57,931 nt of DNA from Candidatus Shapirobacteria bacterium (GCA_020059745.1 JAGVBK010000001.1:1-57931); one strand, 5' to 3'. Counted from the stretch's first letter, positions 50,261-57,486 are shown. Numbers and translations: made by a program. The notes: generated by a model from the sequence alone, not told the origin.

Positions 50261-50467
50261 TTAGGCAGATGGTTGTGGAAGTTTATAAGGTAAACTAATT
50301 GCTTTTTCATCAAAAAAACCTCTAATTTCCAATTCTCTAATTATTCCTTCGATAAAACTACCCGTAAGCTCGGGATGTCTTTTTATTTCATTAATAGCCG
50401 GCTCCAATCCTACAGCTGCAGTAGCAGCTAATTGTGAATGGTGACCATCGAACCTTAACTTCCCCAA
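50261..50467 (-). CDS. Possible small ORF or gene remnant
   Basis: A frame of 68 residues with a TTG start, not recognised (EPAINEIKRHPELTGSFIEGIIRELEIRGFFDEK). It has no ribosome site or clear promoter. It fills most of the gap between the SIMPL gene and tRNA-Gln and may be the remnant of a longer gene. Apart from this I see nothing firm in 50220-50548. Confidence 0.25.
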   Translation of the reverse strand: MGKLRFDGHHSQLAATAAVGLEPAINEIKRHPELTGSFIEGIIRELEIRGFFDEKAISLPYKLPQPSA

Positions 50468-50548
50468 TTCGTAAAGATGTCAACGGCAAGCTCTGCTTTT
50501 GCCTTCACGAAGAACTCCTTTCATGGTTTTAAATATTTTTAAACGCAG

Positions 50549-50619
50549 TTGCCCAGCCAGGATTCGAACCTGGATAACGAGATCCAAAGTCTCGGGTCCT
50601 GCCGTTAGACGACCGGGCA
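50549..50619 (-). tRNA. tRNA-Gln (TTG)
   Basis: Cloverleaf on the minus strand: TGCCCGG acceptor with CTGGGCA, anticodon stem CGAGA/TCTCG with loop CTTTGGA (TTG), T-arm CCAGGTTCGAATCCTGG. Discriminator A. The presence of GatCAB suggests that this tRNA is charged through Glu-tRNA(Gln). Confidence 0.94.
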
Positions 50620-50666
50620 ATGAAAAAACATTTTTAAAATTTTCTTTAGAAGAAGCTTTGTAAAAA

Positions 50667-50742
<76 letters not shown>

Positions 50743-50762
50743 ATTTCACCCTCCTTGAGGCT

Positions 50763-51017
50763 TCAATGTAAACTATTTATCAATAACTCTTTTTTCCTTC
50801 TTCCCCAACCCTTAATCTCTTTTTCTCTTTTCGCTGCTTCAACTCGGTTTAAAAATGATTCTTGATAAACTAATAATACTGGTATTTTAGATTTTTGAAG
50901 GCAACTTTTATACCCATGATTGTGTTGCCAAATCCTTACCTTCAGGTTACTGGTAATTCCTGTGTAATATGAATTATCAGCGCATCTTAGGATATAAACA
51001 TAACATTTTTTAATCAT
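50763..51017 (-). CDS. Single-domain GIY-YIG endonuclease, copy 3
   Basis: 84 residues. CYVYILRCADNSYYTGITSNL gives the two GIY-YIG strands in typical UPF0213 form; the conserved Arg follows in KVRIWQHN, and Glu in RVEAAKREKEI completes the site. No other domain is present. The ATG follows GGTAAAC directly, and 11 nt further upstream lies a palindrome (51029-51045). tRNA-Gly(GCC) follows 20 nt after the TGA. It is probably transcribed from the promoter at 51232-51260. Confidence 0.88.
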   Translation of the reverse strand: MIKKCYVYILRCADNSYYTGITSNLKVRIWQHNHGYKSCLQKSKIPVLLVYQESFLNRVEAAKREKEIKGWGRRKKELLINSLH

Positions 51018-51028
51018 GTTTACCCTGA

Positions 51029-51045
51029 AGCAAGCTTTGCTTGCT
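51029..51045. repeat. Palindrome before GIY-YIG copy 3
   Basis: AGCAAGC, TTT, GCTTGCT: a perfect 7-bp palindrome with a 3-nt loop, flanked by ACCC and GGGT that extend the pairing. It lies 11 nt before the ATG of copy 3. Confidence 0.75.
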
Positions 51046-51122
51046 GAATGGGTGCCAAGAGCGTGAGTTGCACACGCATCTGAGCTTTTTCAGAGCCCCG
51101 CCGTGACTACCTTGGCTATCTT

Positions 51123-51260
51123 GGCATGTATAAATGCTGTTATTCTAATCTTCTTAATTTCAGGTGACAGCTTGATAAATAAAAGAACATCAACCGAGAC
51201 ACCATTTATACATGCCCCGGCAATTTATATTATAGCTAATTTTACCTTTAAACCCAACTT
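51123..51260 (-). promoter_or_regulatory. Strong promoter leading into a long inverted repeat
   Basis: On the minus strand TTGGGT (51255-51260), 17-bp spacer, TATAAT (51232-51237). About 16 nt on, GGCATGTATAAATG (51203-51216 read on the minus strand) is perfectly inverted at 51123-51136, with 66 nt between. Further smaller stems follow at about 51055-51100 (TCTGA/TCAGA and GCGTG/CACGC with a 7-nt loop). The transcript would be a structured leader of about 200 nt before GIY-YIG copy 3, or a separate RNA. Confidence 0.55.
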
Positions 51261-51263
51261 TAT

Positions 51264-51524
51264 TCAAGACTTTAATCTAAGCCAATTCTCCAGTCTTTTC
51301 CTTAAATAATTCTTCCCCAATCTACTTTTAAGATACTTTTCTCTTCTAAAAGCATCTTTTTCGTTTATGCAGGCCTCGTAGTATACAAGATCAAACGGAA
51401 AATAAGGTTTGGTTGAGACTACTTCACCATTATTGTGTTCATTAAGCCTTCTTTTTAAATCATTGGTACAACCCGTGTAAAAGAAGTTTTTGGAAAGACT
51501 TTTTAAGATGTATACAAAATACAT
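51264..51524 (-). CDS. Single-domain GIY-YIG endonuclease, copy 4
   Basis: 86 residues. MYFVYILKSLSKNFFYTGCTN gives the GIY-YIG strands, LKRRLNEHNNG the conserved Arg helix, and DAFRREKYLKSRLG the metal-site Glu helix. It starts 26 nt after tRNA-Val on the same strand with no palindrome between them, so here the tRNA itself takes the upstream position. The two GIY-YIG ORFs in this cluster differ in sequence and are not a recent tandem copy. Confidence 0.88.
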   Translation of the reverse strand: MYFVYILKSLSKNFFYTGCTNDLKRRLNEHNNGEVVSTKPYFPFDLVYYEACINEKDAFRREKYLKSRLGKNYLRKRLENWLRLKS

Positions 51525-51550
51525 TTTATGAAACCAGTGCCAATTTTTTG

Positions 51551-51624
51551 TGGCCGATGAGGGTCTCGAACCCCCGGCCTTCCGGATGTAAACCGGACGC
51601 TCTGACCAACTGAGCTAATCGGCC
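51551..51624 (-). tRNA. tRNA-Val (TAC)
   Basis: Minus strand cloverleaf: GGCCGAT acceptor with ATCGGCC, anticodon stem TCCGG/CCGGA with loop TTTACAT (TAC), T-arm GGGGGTTCGAGACCCTC. Discriminator A, CCA not encoded. Confidence 0.95.
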
Positions 51625-51710
51625 AAAAACCTTAAATCGTGATTTAATTTTATCAAAAATAAAGGTAATTTACCATAAAAATGAGATTAATTAGGTAAAA
51701 AGAAACAAAG

Positions 51711-51799
51711 AAAAAGCCCCTGGAAAATGAGAAGTGAGGAAAAGAAATTACATCAGCTTTACGCTGTCTCCTACCACAACTCACTCTATTCCAGGGGCT
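51711..51799 (-). ncRNA. Rod-like hairpin with poly-U end
   Basis: AGCCCCTGGAA (51715-51725) is perfectly inverted at 51789-51799. Inside, AGTGAG pairs with CTCACT, and a small CAGC/GCTG hairpin forms the tip. On the minus strand it ends in a T-run. It is a long intrinsic terminator or a small rod-shaped RNA. I found no match to 6S, SRP, RNase P or tmRNA signatures. Confidence 0.6.
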
Positions 51800-51801
51800 A
51801 G

Positions 51802-51871
51802 AAAAAAACCAGGTGTATTAGTAAAGGTCCACAATTGGAACCTAGGGCCTAGCCGGTTAGGCAACACCTGG
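51802..51871 (-). ncRNA. Three-way-junction RNA element with poly-U end
   Basis: Minus strand: an 8-bp closing stem CCAGGTGT/ACACCTGG (51809-51871) encloses two hairpins, GCCTA/TAGGC and AGGTTCC/GGACCT, and is followed by seven T. The shape of an aptamer closed by a terminator is suggestive of a riboswitch or attenuator, but I do not recognise the class. No protein gene follows it before tRNA-Val. Confidence 0.55.
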
Positions 51872-51888
51872 TGCGGCCACAACTTCAT

Positions 51889-51910
51889 GCGAGGGGAGTT
51901 CTGCCCTCGC
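51889..51910. repeat. Hairpin after the 15-residue ORF
   Basis: GCGAGGG and CCCTCGC form a 7-bp G+C-rich stem around an 8-nt loop. On the minus strand it starts 10 nt beyond the small ORF's stop codon. Confidence 0.6.
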
Positions 51911-51919
51911 GCCCGCCTG

Positions 51920-51967
51920 TCAGGACGACGATCTCAAGATAAGAAGAGAAAATGTAATAACAATCAT
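51920..51967 (-). CDS. 15-residue leader-peptide-like ORF
   Basis: A frame of 16 codons encoding MIVITFSLLILRSSS, mostly hydrophobic branched residues followed by Arg and three Ser. It has a perfect Shine-Dalgarno (AAGGAGG, 51974-51980) 6 nt before the ATG, rare in this window. It is followed by three strong RNA structures, two ending in poly-U. It resembles an attenuator leader peptide or a tiny type I toxin; nothing proves that it is translated. Confidence 0.45.
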   Translation of the reverse strand: MIVITFSLLILRSSS

Positions 51968-52005
51968 AGACTGCCTCCTTGACCTGAGACCAAATGCTAC
52001 CCCAG

Positions 52006-52055
52006 TTGGCAGCAATTCAAACCTCCTATTTTTAAGAAGTTTAAACTGCTGCCAA
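52006..52055. repeat. 17-bp inverted repeat
   Basis: TTGGCAGCA arms extend to a 17-bp stem (two G-T pairs in the minus-strand RNA) around a 16-nt A/T-rich loop. The loop and its edge hold AGGAGG on the minus strand, so a ribosome site would be partly hidden. It starts the structured region 51711-52055. Confidence 0.6.
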
Positions 52056-52201
52056 AGGGTAATTTTAAAGTACAACAAGCGCTAATGCTTGAAAACTTAA
52101 TCACAATTATATTATGAAATAATAACACCGTCAATAGTTAACACTATAAGGTAAAGAGTGAAATAAATTAACGAAGAACAAAAACAAAAAAATGAAGCTT
52201 G

Positions 52202-52284
52202 TGCGGACGACAGGACTTGAACCTGCAAGCCTTTTGGGCACAGGCCCCTCATGCCTGCGCGTCTACCAATTTCGCCACGTCCGC
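52202..52284 (-). tRNA. tRNA-Leu (GAG)
   Basis: Minus strand class II tRNA with a long variable arm. GCGGACG acceptor with CGTCCGC, anticodon stem CAGGC/GCCTG with loop ATGAGGG (GAG), T-arm GCAGGTTCAAGTCCTGT. Discriminator A. Confidence 0.93.
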
Positions 52285-52291
52285 AAAAAAG

Positions 52292-52374
52292 TGCCAGGAG
52301 GGGGATTTGAACCCCCAATCCTTTAGGGAACACGGTTCTGAACCGTGCGCGTCTACCAATTTCGCCATCCTGGC
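52292..52374 (-). tRNA. tRNA-Leu (CAG)
   Basis: Minus strand class II tRNA. GCCAGGA acceptor with TCCTGGC, anticodon stem CACGG/CCGTG with loop TTCAGAA (CAG), long variable arm, T-arm GGGGGTTCAAATCCCCC. Discriminator A. It lies 7 nt upstream of tRNA-Leu(GAG) in the same transcript. Confidence 0.94.
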
Positions 52375-52507
52375 TAGCCTAATTAGCACGGCCAGTATAG
52401 CTAAATTTTATCAAATTTTCAGTCAATAATCTAGCGTTTCTATTCTTGATTTATCCTTGTTTCGGGTTTAATATGGTTTTCAGCCTTAGAATCGGACAAA
52501 TAATTAT

Positions 52508-52828
52508 ATGGCAAGGGAAACTGTAGAAAACCTCAAAAAAAAACACAAAAAAGAGATTGACGAAATTAAAGAAGCTATGCATCTAAGGTGTGCTGATTGC
52601 ATGGGATATTTTATTGATAGCAAAGAGTGCAAAAATAAAAAATGTCCTCTAAGAAGATATTTCCCGAAAAAACAAACAATTGAAAGTCAGGGCTTCAGAA
52701 AAAAGGTGGCAAAGCTTGCATTAGACAAAAAAAATGACGAGACCCTAATTAATCTCATTGTTCCTCCTGAAAAAAAAGTTGTAAAAAAAATAATTAAAAA
52801 CAAGATAAAAAGAAGGAAAAAAGTTTAG
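52508..52828 (+). CDS. Small basic protein with a four-Cys zinc-finger-like motif
   Basis: 106 residues. A charged N-terminal helix is followed by CADCMGYF, then CKNKKCPLRRYFP, a C-x2-C...C-x4-C arrangement typical of a small zinc site (the rCxxC...CpL pattern seen in phage and bacterial proteins). The C-terminus is Lys-rich (KKVVKKIIKNKIKRRKK). It likely binds nucleic acid. It converges on the next gene with a 4-bp overlap. Confidence 0.7.
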   Translation: MARETVENLKKKHKKEIDEIKEAMHLRCADCMGYFIDSKECKNKKCPLRRYFPKKQTIESQGFRKKVAKLALDKKNDETLINLIVPPEKKVVKKIIKNKIKRRKKV

Positions 52829-53304
52829 CGATACTTTTCCTGTTCGTCTCCTGAAGCCCCCATTTTTTCAAGCATTCTAGAAAGTTCTTTTATATCTGTA
52901 ATCTTTGTCAAATCAATATCCTGGTTTTTAGCAATTATAAGTCCTTGAATAAGTCTTCGGGCCTTCATTGCCTCTTTTTTGTTAAGGTGGGTAAGGGAAA
53001 CTGACTTTTCGTAAAAATATTTGTCAATAATTTCAATTGTGGCAAAAAGCAAGCTTGTGTAAACAAGAACATCGGAAATATCATTGATAAAAACACTATG
53101 AAAGGTGTTTGATAAAAACCCGTGTCTGACGATGCTCACCTTACCGGTATCTATAATTAAATGGTCGGGAAAAATAATGAAAGGAAAAGCCGTTGAGATT
53201 TTATAAAGCTCTCGGTCTGCTTTTTCGGCTTTGTTTTCCACCTTTTCTTTCTCGTTTTTTTGAGAACTTTTACCTGAATCAAACAAAGTTTTCCCTGTGT
53301 TCAT
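52825..53304 (-). CDS. Hypothetical protein, possible PH-like domain
   Basis: 159 residues, not firmly recognised. After a charged N-terminus (about 1-33) comes a beta-rich part, AFPFIIFPDHLIIDTGKVSIVR and HSVFINDISDVLV, which looks like a bacterial PH-type barrel. Helices (KKEAMKARRLIQGLIIAKN) end the protein. It contains no clear signal peptide. The role is unknown. Confidence 0.6.
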   Translation of the reverse strand: MNTGKTLFDSGKSSQKNEKEKVENKAEKADRELYKISTAFPFIIFPDHLIIDTGKVSIVRHGFLSNTFHSVFINDISDVLVYTSLLFATIEIIDKYFYEKSVSLTHLNKKEAMKARRLIQGLIIAKNQDIDLTKITDIKELSRMLEKMGASGDEQEKYR

Positions 53305-53416
53305 CTTAAGATTCTATGAAAACGAAGAAAGAATGAGCTAAGAAAGAGGTTAGAATACCGTAAAAAAAGCGAGCGTAAGTTTATTACAGTTTTCTTTCAA
53401 AATTCTTCTTATGCCT

Positions 53417-53439
53417 TGACGGACAACCCCTAGCATCGT
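53417..53439 (+). promoter_or_regulatory. Candidate promoter of the KGG gene
   Basis: TTGACGGA and CTAGCATCG separated by 6 nt, similar to 44060-44081 before the PA14 gene. The spacing is too short for a standard -35/-10 pair, so it may be another sigma-factor class or chance. Confidence 0.3.
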
Positions 53440-53459
53440 GTCAAAGGAGGTGAAAAAAC

Positions 53460-53657
53460 ATGGCACAGAACAAAGACAATATCGAGTCAATTACTGTTGA
53501 AGAAGCCGGAAGAAGCGGGGGCACAACTACCAGAGACAGATATGGTTCTGAATTTTATAGTGAAATAGGAAGAAAGGGAGGCCAGGCAAGGGCAAAAAGC
53601 CAGAAAAATAAAAAAAGAGCAAGAAAGGCTAATCAAGCAGCTAGGGATAAGGAGTGA
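53460..53657 (+). CDS. KGG-motif stress protein (GsiB/Em-like hydrophilin)
   Basis: 65 residues, very hydrophilic. GRSGGTTTRDRYGSEFYSEI then GRKGGQARAK gives the KGG repeat found in stress-induced hydrophilins such as GsiB and plant Em/LEA proteins. The tail is Lys/Arg/Ala-rich and may bind nucleic acid. It has a perfect Shine-Dalgarno (AAAGGAGGTG) 7 nt upstream. It may protect against drying or osmotic stress. Its last 25 bp overlap the convergent gene. Confidence 0.85.
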   Translation: MAQNKDNIESITVEEAGRSGGTTTRDRYGSEFYSEIGRKGGQARAKSQKNKKRARKANQAARDKE

Positions 53658-54124
53658 AAATAACTTTTATATATTTTAGGAAAACCTGTTGTCTTACTTT
53701 TAATAATCTTCTCAAGCAGGTAAATACTTTTTTCCAAGGCTAGGTAAAACTCTTTAATGTCGAGCAAGCCGGCACTTACGCTGATGTGGAAGGTGCCAAA
53801 CTTGTCCCTTTTCCAATTCCAGGAGGTTTCACCATTAAAACAAATGTCTTCTGAACCTAAGCTGCATTTTATCTGGCATAGATATTCAAGGAGAATATGC
53901 TCAAAAAGATGGCCAATTTCCGTGTTTTTAGCCTCTATTTCAAAAGGAATATCTTTATTATTAAAGCATTCGGTTTCAAAAATCCCTGGAAGTTCCTGCC
54001 TAAGTATTGACAGGGTTTGGGGAATCTCGTCTGTGTGGGCAAAAGGGAGACCGAGTCTTAGAACAATATTGGTAATGTTTTCCTTATGCCGAATATTTAA
54101 GGAAAAGTAATCTGATAAAGGCAT
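53633..54124 (-). CDS. Stand-alone domain like the cyanophycin synthetase N-terminus
   Basis: 163 residues. GHLFEHILLEYLCQI, then FNGETSWNW, then GTFHISVS match the order GHLxEHxxLE, GxTR and GxYxV of the CphA N-terminal domain. The ATP-grasp and Mur-ligase domains of cyanophycin synthetase are absent, so it cannot polymerise alone. It may bind a related amino-acid polymer or partner with another enzyme. A terminator separates it from the response regulator upstream. Confidence 0.6.
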   Translation of the reverse strand: MPLSDYFSLNIRHKENITNIVLRLGLPFAHTDEIPQTLSILRQELPGIFETECFNNKDIPFEIEAKNTEIGHLFEHILLEYLCQIKCSLGSEDICFNGETSWNWKRDKFGTFHISVSAGLLDIKEFYLALEKSIYLLEKIIKSKTTGFPKIYKSYFHSLSLAA

Positions 54125-54134
54125 TAAATAAAAA

Positions 54135-54168
54135 AATTTACAAATTTCTTACTTAATCTTTGTAAATT
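54135..54168 (-). terminator. Intrinsic terminator after the response regulator gene
   Basis: AATTTACAAA and TTTGTAAATT form a 10-bp stem around a 14-nt loop, with T-runs on both strands. Confidence 0.65.
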
Positions 54169-54222
54169 TTTTACATAATATCAAAGGAAGGCTCAGAAAT
54201 AAAGGGGAGTATTGTAAGAATT

Positions 54223-54588
54223 TTAGACCGAAAGGGTTTTGTTAACAACTGAAAGAAGCTCGTCAAGATCAAAAGGTTTACACAAGTAGTTATCTGCTTC
54301 AGACTCTTTGCTTATTTGGCAAATGTCCCTGCTTGCGGAAATTATAATAATTGGAATTGTGCTTGTTTCTTTATTTCTTTTTAATTTCTTAATAATCTCG
54401 TCTCCGCTTATTTTAGGCATCCAAAGATCAATAAGCAAAAGATCTGGTTTTTCAACCTTGAGAATATTAAAGAAATTGTCAAAAGAGGTTAGTGTCTTTA
54501 CTTTATAATATCCTGATGACTCCAAAACTGCTTTCGAAACCTCCAAAATACCCTCATCGTCGTCGCACATTAAAATTTTTCTAGCCAT
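54223..54588 (-). CDS. Single-domain response regulator (CheY-like)
   Basis: 121 residues, receiver domain only. Acidic pocket Asp9-Asp10, phosphorylated Asp54 in LLLIDLWMP, the Ser85 switch in IIISAS and Lys104 in YLCKPF are all present. There is no output domain. It would act through protein contact. No histidine kinase gene is in the window. Confidence 0.93.
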   Translation of the reverse strand: MARKILMCDDDEGILEVSKAVLESSGYYKVKTLTSFDNFFNILKVEKPDLLLIDLWMPKISGDEIIKKLKRNKETSTIPIIIISASRDICQISKESEADNYLCKPFDLDELLSVVNKTLSV

Positions 54589-54739
54589 TGTTTCCTCTAT
54601 CTTATAATATTAATGGTTATTTTCAAGCAGTTCAATGTGTTAAAAGCATACGGTACTTCTTTCCTTGTTCTTACCTTACCTTATTCCTGCTCATATCTGT
54701 GTTTAATAGATTGAGGGTAATAATATTATTAACTTAAAA

Positions 54740-55246
54740 ATGGCTCGAAAAGCAAGTGATGTAATCGGACTTAAGGTAATCTCCCTGGATAAGGGTGAAG
54801 AAGTCGGAGAAATTAACGACATTATTTATGATCCGGTAAGCCAGAGAATAAAAGCCTTTCTTCTCGACGAGGGAGGCTGGTTTTCTGAAGCCAAGGTAAT
54901 TCCTTTTGAGGGGATTGAGAAAATAGGAGAAGACGCCGCAACCATAAACTCTTCTCAGAAAATAGAAAAAGCCTCGGATGTTCCTGATCCCTATTCAAGC
55001 GTTTCTGAAAGAAATTCAAAAATAAGAAAAATGAATGTGGTCTCGGAAAACGGAAATAACATCGGCAAAGTCTCTGATGTAATTTTTGATGAGCAATCTG
55101 GAGAGGTAATAGAATACGAAATCACAAAAGGGCCAATTGAAGACCTGAAAACAGGGAGAAACAAAATATCAAAAGAAGACATCAGCCGTGTCGGGCAAGA
55201 CGATATTATTGTTAAAAGCGAGGCAGAAGAAAAACTAAAAAAATGA
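54740..55246 (+). CDS. Protein with two PRC-barrel domains
   Basis: 168 residues. Two PRC-barrel units: KASDVIGLKVISLDKGEEVGEINDIIYDP (about 4-32) and MNVVSENGNNIGKVSDVIFDE (about 98-118), each with the G.v.Dvi.d pattern. PRC barrels bind RNA or proteins (as in RimM) or photosynthetic complexes; here the role is unknown. It is followed after 1 nt by two fasciclin-like genes. Confidence 0.88.
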   Translation: MARKASDVIGLKVISLDKGEEVGEINDIIYDPVSQRIKAFLLDEGGWFSEAKVIPFEGIEKIGEDAATINSSQKIEKASDVPDPYSSVSERNSKIRKMNVVSENGNNIGKVSDVIFDEQSGEVIEYEITKGPIEDLKTGRNKISKEDISRVGQDDIIVKSEAEEKLKK

Positions 55247-55247
55247 A

Positions 55248-55649
55248 ATGGACGGAATTATTGAGCAATTAAAAAAAATTGGTTCTCTAAACACTTTTAT
55301 CGGACTTATTGAAAAAGCTGAAGTCGAAGACAAACTAAACGAAGAAGGACCTTTTACGGTTTTTGCCCCTAATGACGAAGCTTTTGGAGAGCTTCCCGAA
55401 AGCACGGTTAATGAACTTGCTACTAATTCAAAAGGCCTTGAGGAAATCATAAACTATCATGTTGTAAGCGGAGAATTTTCAAAAAAAGATTTGGAAAGCA
55501 TTCCTATTCTTGAAACTCTCCAGGGCGAAAGTCTTCTTGTTGAATCTGAAAACGGAAACATCACGATAAATGATGCCGCCTTATTAAAATCAGACATTGA
55601 ATATTCCGGAGGAATACTACACCTAATTGATTCCGTGCTTATGCCCTAA
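55248..55649 (+). CDS. Fasciclin (FAS1) domain protein, copy A
   Basis: 133 residues, one FAS1 domain and nothing else. GPFTVFAPNDEAFGELP is the first conserved box, INYHVVSGEFS the second, and GGILHLIDSVLMP the last. There is no signal peptide, which is odd for a domain normally found outside the cell. FAS1 domains mediate adhesion. It overlaps the next FAS1 gene by 1 bp (TAATG). Confidence 0.9.
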   Translation: MDGIIEQLKKIGSLNTFIGLIEKAEVEDKLNEEGPFTVFAPNDEAFGELPESTVNELATNSKGLEEIINYHVVSGEFSKKDLESIPILETLQGESLLVESENGNITINDAALLKSDIEYSGGILHLIDSVLMP

Positions 55650-56104
55650 TGAAAAACATATATGAAACAATCGAAGAGCGAGAATATCTTAAAAATATCT
55701 CCCAAATAATAGAAAAGGCAGAAAAGAAAGAATTTTTGGAAAAAGAACAGGGGATTACCTTGTTTTGCCCAAACGACAGTGCTTTTGGCACATACACCAG
55801 TTTTTCGAGATATGGTCTTGACGAAGCACTTTATGAAATAAACCCAATTGGAAAAATTGAAGACATCCTAGAAACCAAAGAAACAGCCCTGGAGACTCTC
55901 AATAACCACTTAATCCCAAAAAAAATAAGCACCGAAGAGTTAAAAAAACTTGAGATAATTGCCACAATAAACAAAAGGGATCTTCCCATTGTTTTGTCTT
56001 TTGAAGAGGTAATGGTTGGAAACGCCTCAATCATAATTCCTGATATTGAGTGTTCCAACGGTTACATTCATGTCATAAACATCGTTCTTATGCCTTCATA
56101 TTAA
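55649..56104 (+). CDS. Fasciclin (FAS1) domain protein, copy B
   Basis: 151 residues, a diverged paralog of the gene just upstream. GITLFCPNDSAFGTYTSF is box one, LETLNNHLIPKKIS box two, and NGYIHVINIVLMP the end. It has an insert after box one (about 55-75) that copy A lacks and also lacks a signal peptide. The pair probably arose by tandem duplication. A terminator follows immediately. Confidence 0.85.
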   Translation: MKNIYETIEEREYLKNISQIIEKAEKKEFLEKEQGITLFCPNDSAFGTYTSFSRYGLDEALYEINPIGKIEDILETKETALETLNNHLIPKKISTEELKKLEIIATINKRDLPIVLSFEEVMVGNASIIIPDIECSNGYIHVINIVLMPSY

Positions 56105-56126
56105 CCTATAGTAGGTTTATTTTTTT
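56103..56126 (+). terminator. Intrinsic terminator after the FAS1 pair
   Basis: AACCTA and TAGGTT form a 6-bp stem around a 3-nt loop, followed by a T-rich run. Confidence 0.7.
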
Positions 56127-56259
56127 CTCCTTCTAAAGTATAATTGGTTTAGTAATAACAACCTCAATCTTTTCACGACACAGTTTGAAATGCATATTTG
56201 TATTAATATGTATTAATATATGTATTGTTGTTTTTTGAAATATTAATTTAAATATTGAT

Positions 56260-57210
56260 ATGTTTTGGCAAAAAATTAAGAAACCAATAATCGGCCTTGC
56301 ACCAATGGATGGAGTAACCGATAAACCAGCAAGGCAAATACAATGTAATGTTGCCAAGCCGGATGTGCTCTTTACTGAATTTATTTCAGCCGAGGGGTTT
56401 ATCAGAAATCCTGCTGTTTTTAAAAAAACCCTTGCTTTTGATGTAGCTCAAAGACCGATAGTAGCTCAAGTTTTTGGCTACTCATCCGAAGCAATTTATG
56501 AAGCAGTAAAAATAATTTCAAAAATGGGATTTGACGGCATTGACATTAACATGGGCTGTCCTGCCAGAAAGATACTTTTTAGGGGAGGAGGGGGAGCTTT
56601 AATTGGAAACTATAAACAAGCTGATAAAATCCTCAAAAAAGCAGCAGAGGCAATAAAAGAATCAAAAACAAATCTACCATTGTCTGTTAAAACAAGAATC
56701 GGCCAGAAGACGTCTATAGCTAAAGAATGGTGTCAATTCCTTTCCGATTACCCGCTTTCGGCAATTATTATGCATGGAAGGCTCCTTTCTCAAGGCTTGT
56801 CAGGAGAAGTATGTTGGAATGAGATTAAAAATGCTGCTAAAATTGCTAAAGACAAAAACATTGTCTTCGTGGGAAACGGGGGAATAAAAACACTCGAGGA
56901 AGCAATAAAAAAGACCGAAGAAAACAGAATTGACGGTGTTTTAATTGGCCAGGCGGCAATGGGAAATCCCTGGGTTTTTAAAAAAAATTATAAACCGTCA
57001 AAAGAAGAGCTCTTTGAAACAATTAAAATTCATGCAGAATCAGCAGAGAACTTTTACGGCAAAAAAGGGTTTAATAAGGTCTTAAGGCATTTCAGCTGGT
57101 ATCCAAGAGGATTTAAAAACTGCAAACAGCTTAAAATAATGCTCTTAAAATCAAAAAGCGCAAGCGAAGTGGGGAAAATACTTGCAGAATTTTCTGCCAT
57201 TTCCGATTGA
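56260..57210 (+). CDS. dus: tRNA-dihydrouridine synthase
   Basis: 316 residues. FMN barrel with IIGLAPMDGVTDKPAR at the start, DIDINMGCPARK carrying the catalytic Cys, LSVKTRIG, MHGR, VFVGNGGI and the GQAAMGNPWVF phosphate-binding end. The C-terminal helices bind tRNA. It reduces uridines in the D-loop. It lies 35 nt upstream of tRNA-Leu and tRNA-Pro on the same strand, a fitting neighbourhood. A very A/T-rich region precedes it. Confidence 0.95.
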   Translation: MFWQKIKKPIIGLAPMDGVTDKPARQIQCNVAKPDVLFTEFISAEGFIRNPAVFKKTLAFDVAQRPIVAQVFGYSSEAIYEAVKIISKMGFDGIDINMGCPARKILFRGGGGALIGNYKQADKILKKAAEAIKESKTNLPLSVKTRIGQKTSIAKEWCQFLSDYPLSAIIMHGRLLSQGLSGEVCWNEIKNAAKIAKDKNIVFVGNGGIKTLEEAIKKTEENRIDGVLIGQAAMGNPWVFKKNYKPSKEELFETIKIHAESAENFYGKKGFNKVLRHFSWYPRGFKNCKQLKIMLLKSKSASEVGKILAEFSAISD

Positions 57211-57245
57211 TATTTGAGGCTAAATAAATTAAAATATAGAGGTAT

Positions 57246-57329
57246 GCCGTGGTGGCGGAATGGTAGACGCGCAGGACTTAAAATCCTGTGCCCTTTAAAG
57301 GCGTGAGGGTTCGAGTCCCTCCCTCGGCA
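57246..57329 (+). tRNA. tRNA-Leu (TAA)
   Basis: Class II tRNA. GCCGTGG acceptor with CCTCGGC (one mismatch), anticodon stem CAGGA/TCCTG with loop CTTAAAA (TAA), long variable arm, T-arm GAGGGTTCGAGTCCCTC. Discriminator A. Confidence 0.93.
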
Positions 57330-57383
57330 CAGAAGCTAAACTTTTCGCTCGGCAAGAAGTAAAGAACAAGTAAAAATGAATGA

Positions 57384-57456
57384 CGGGGACTAGCTCAGTT
57401 GGTAGAGCGCACGGTTTGGGACCGTGAGGCCAGCAGTTCAAGTCTGCTGTCCCCGA
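57384..57456 (+). tRNA. tRNA-Pro (TGG)
   Basis: CGGGGAC acceptor with GTCCCCG, anticodon stem CACGG/CCGTG with loop TTTGGGA (TGG), T-arm GCAGTTCAAGTCTGC. Discriminator A, CCA not encoded. Confidence 0.95.
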
Positions 57457-57486
57457 CACTATAATATAAAACAAAAAGTTAATGAT

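Noticed and set aside
51711-52055. tmRNA, RNase P, 6S or SRP RNA
   Set aside because: None of their conserved sequence signatures was found on either strand, and no tRNA-like ends are present.
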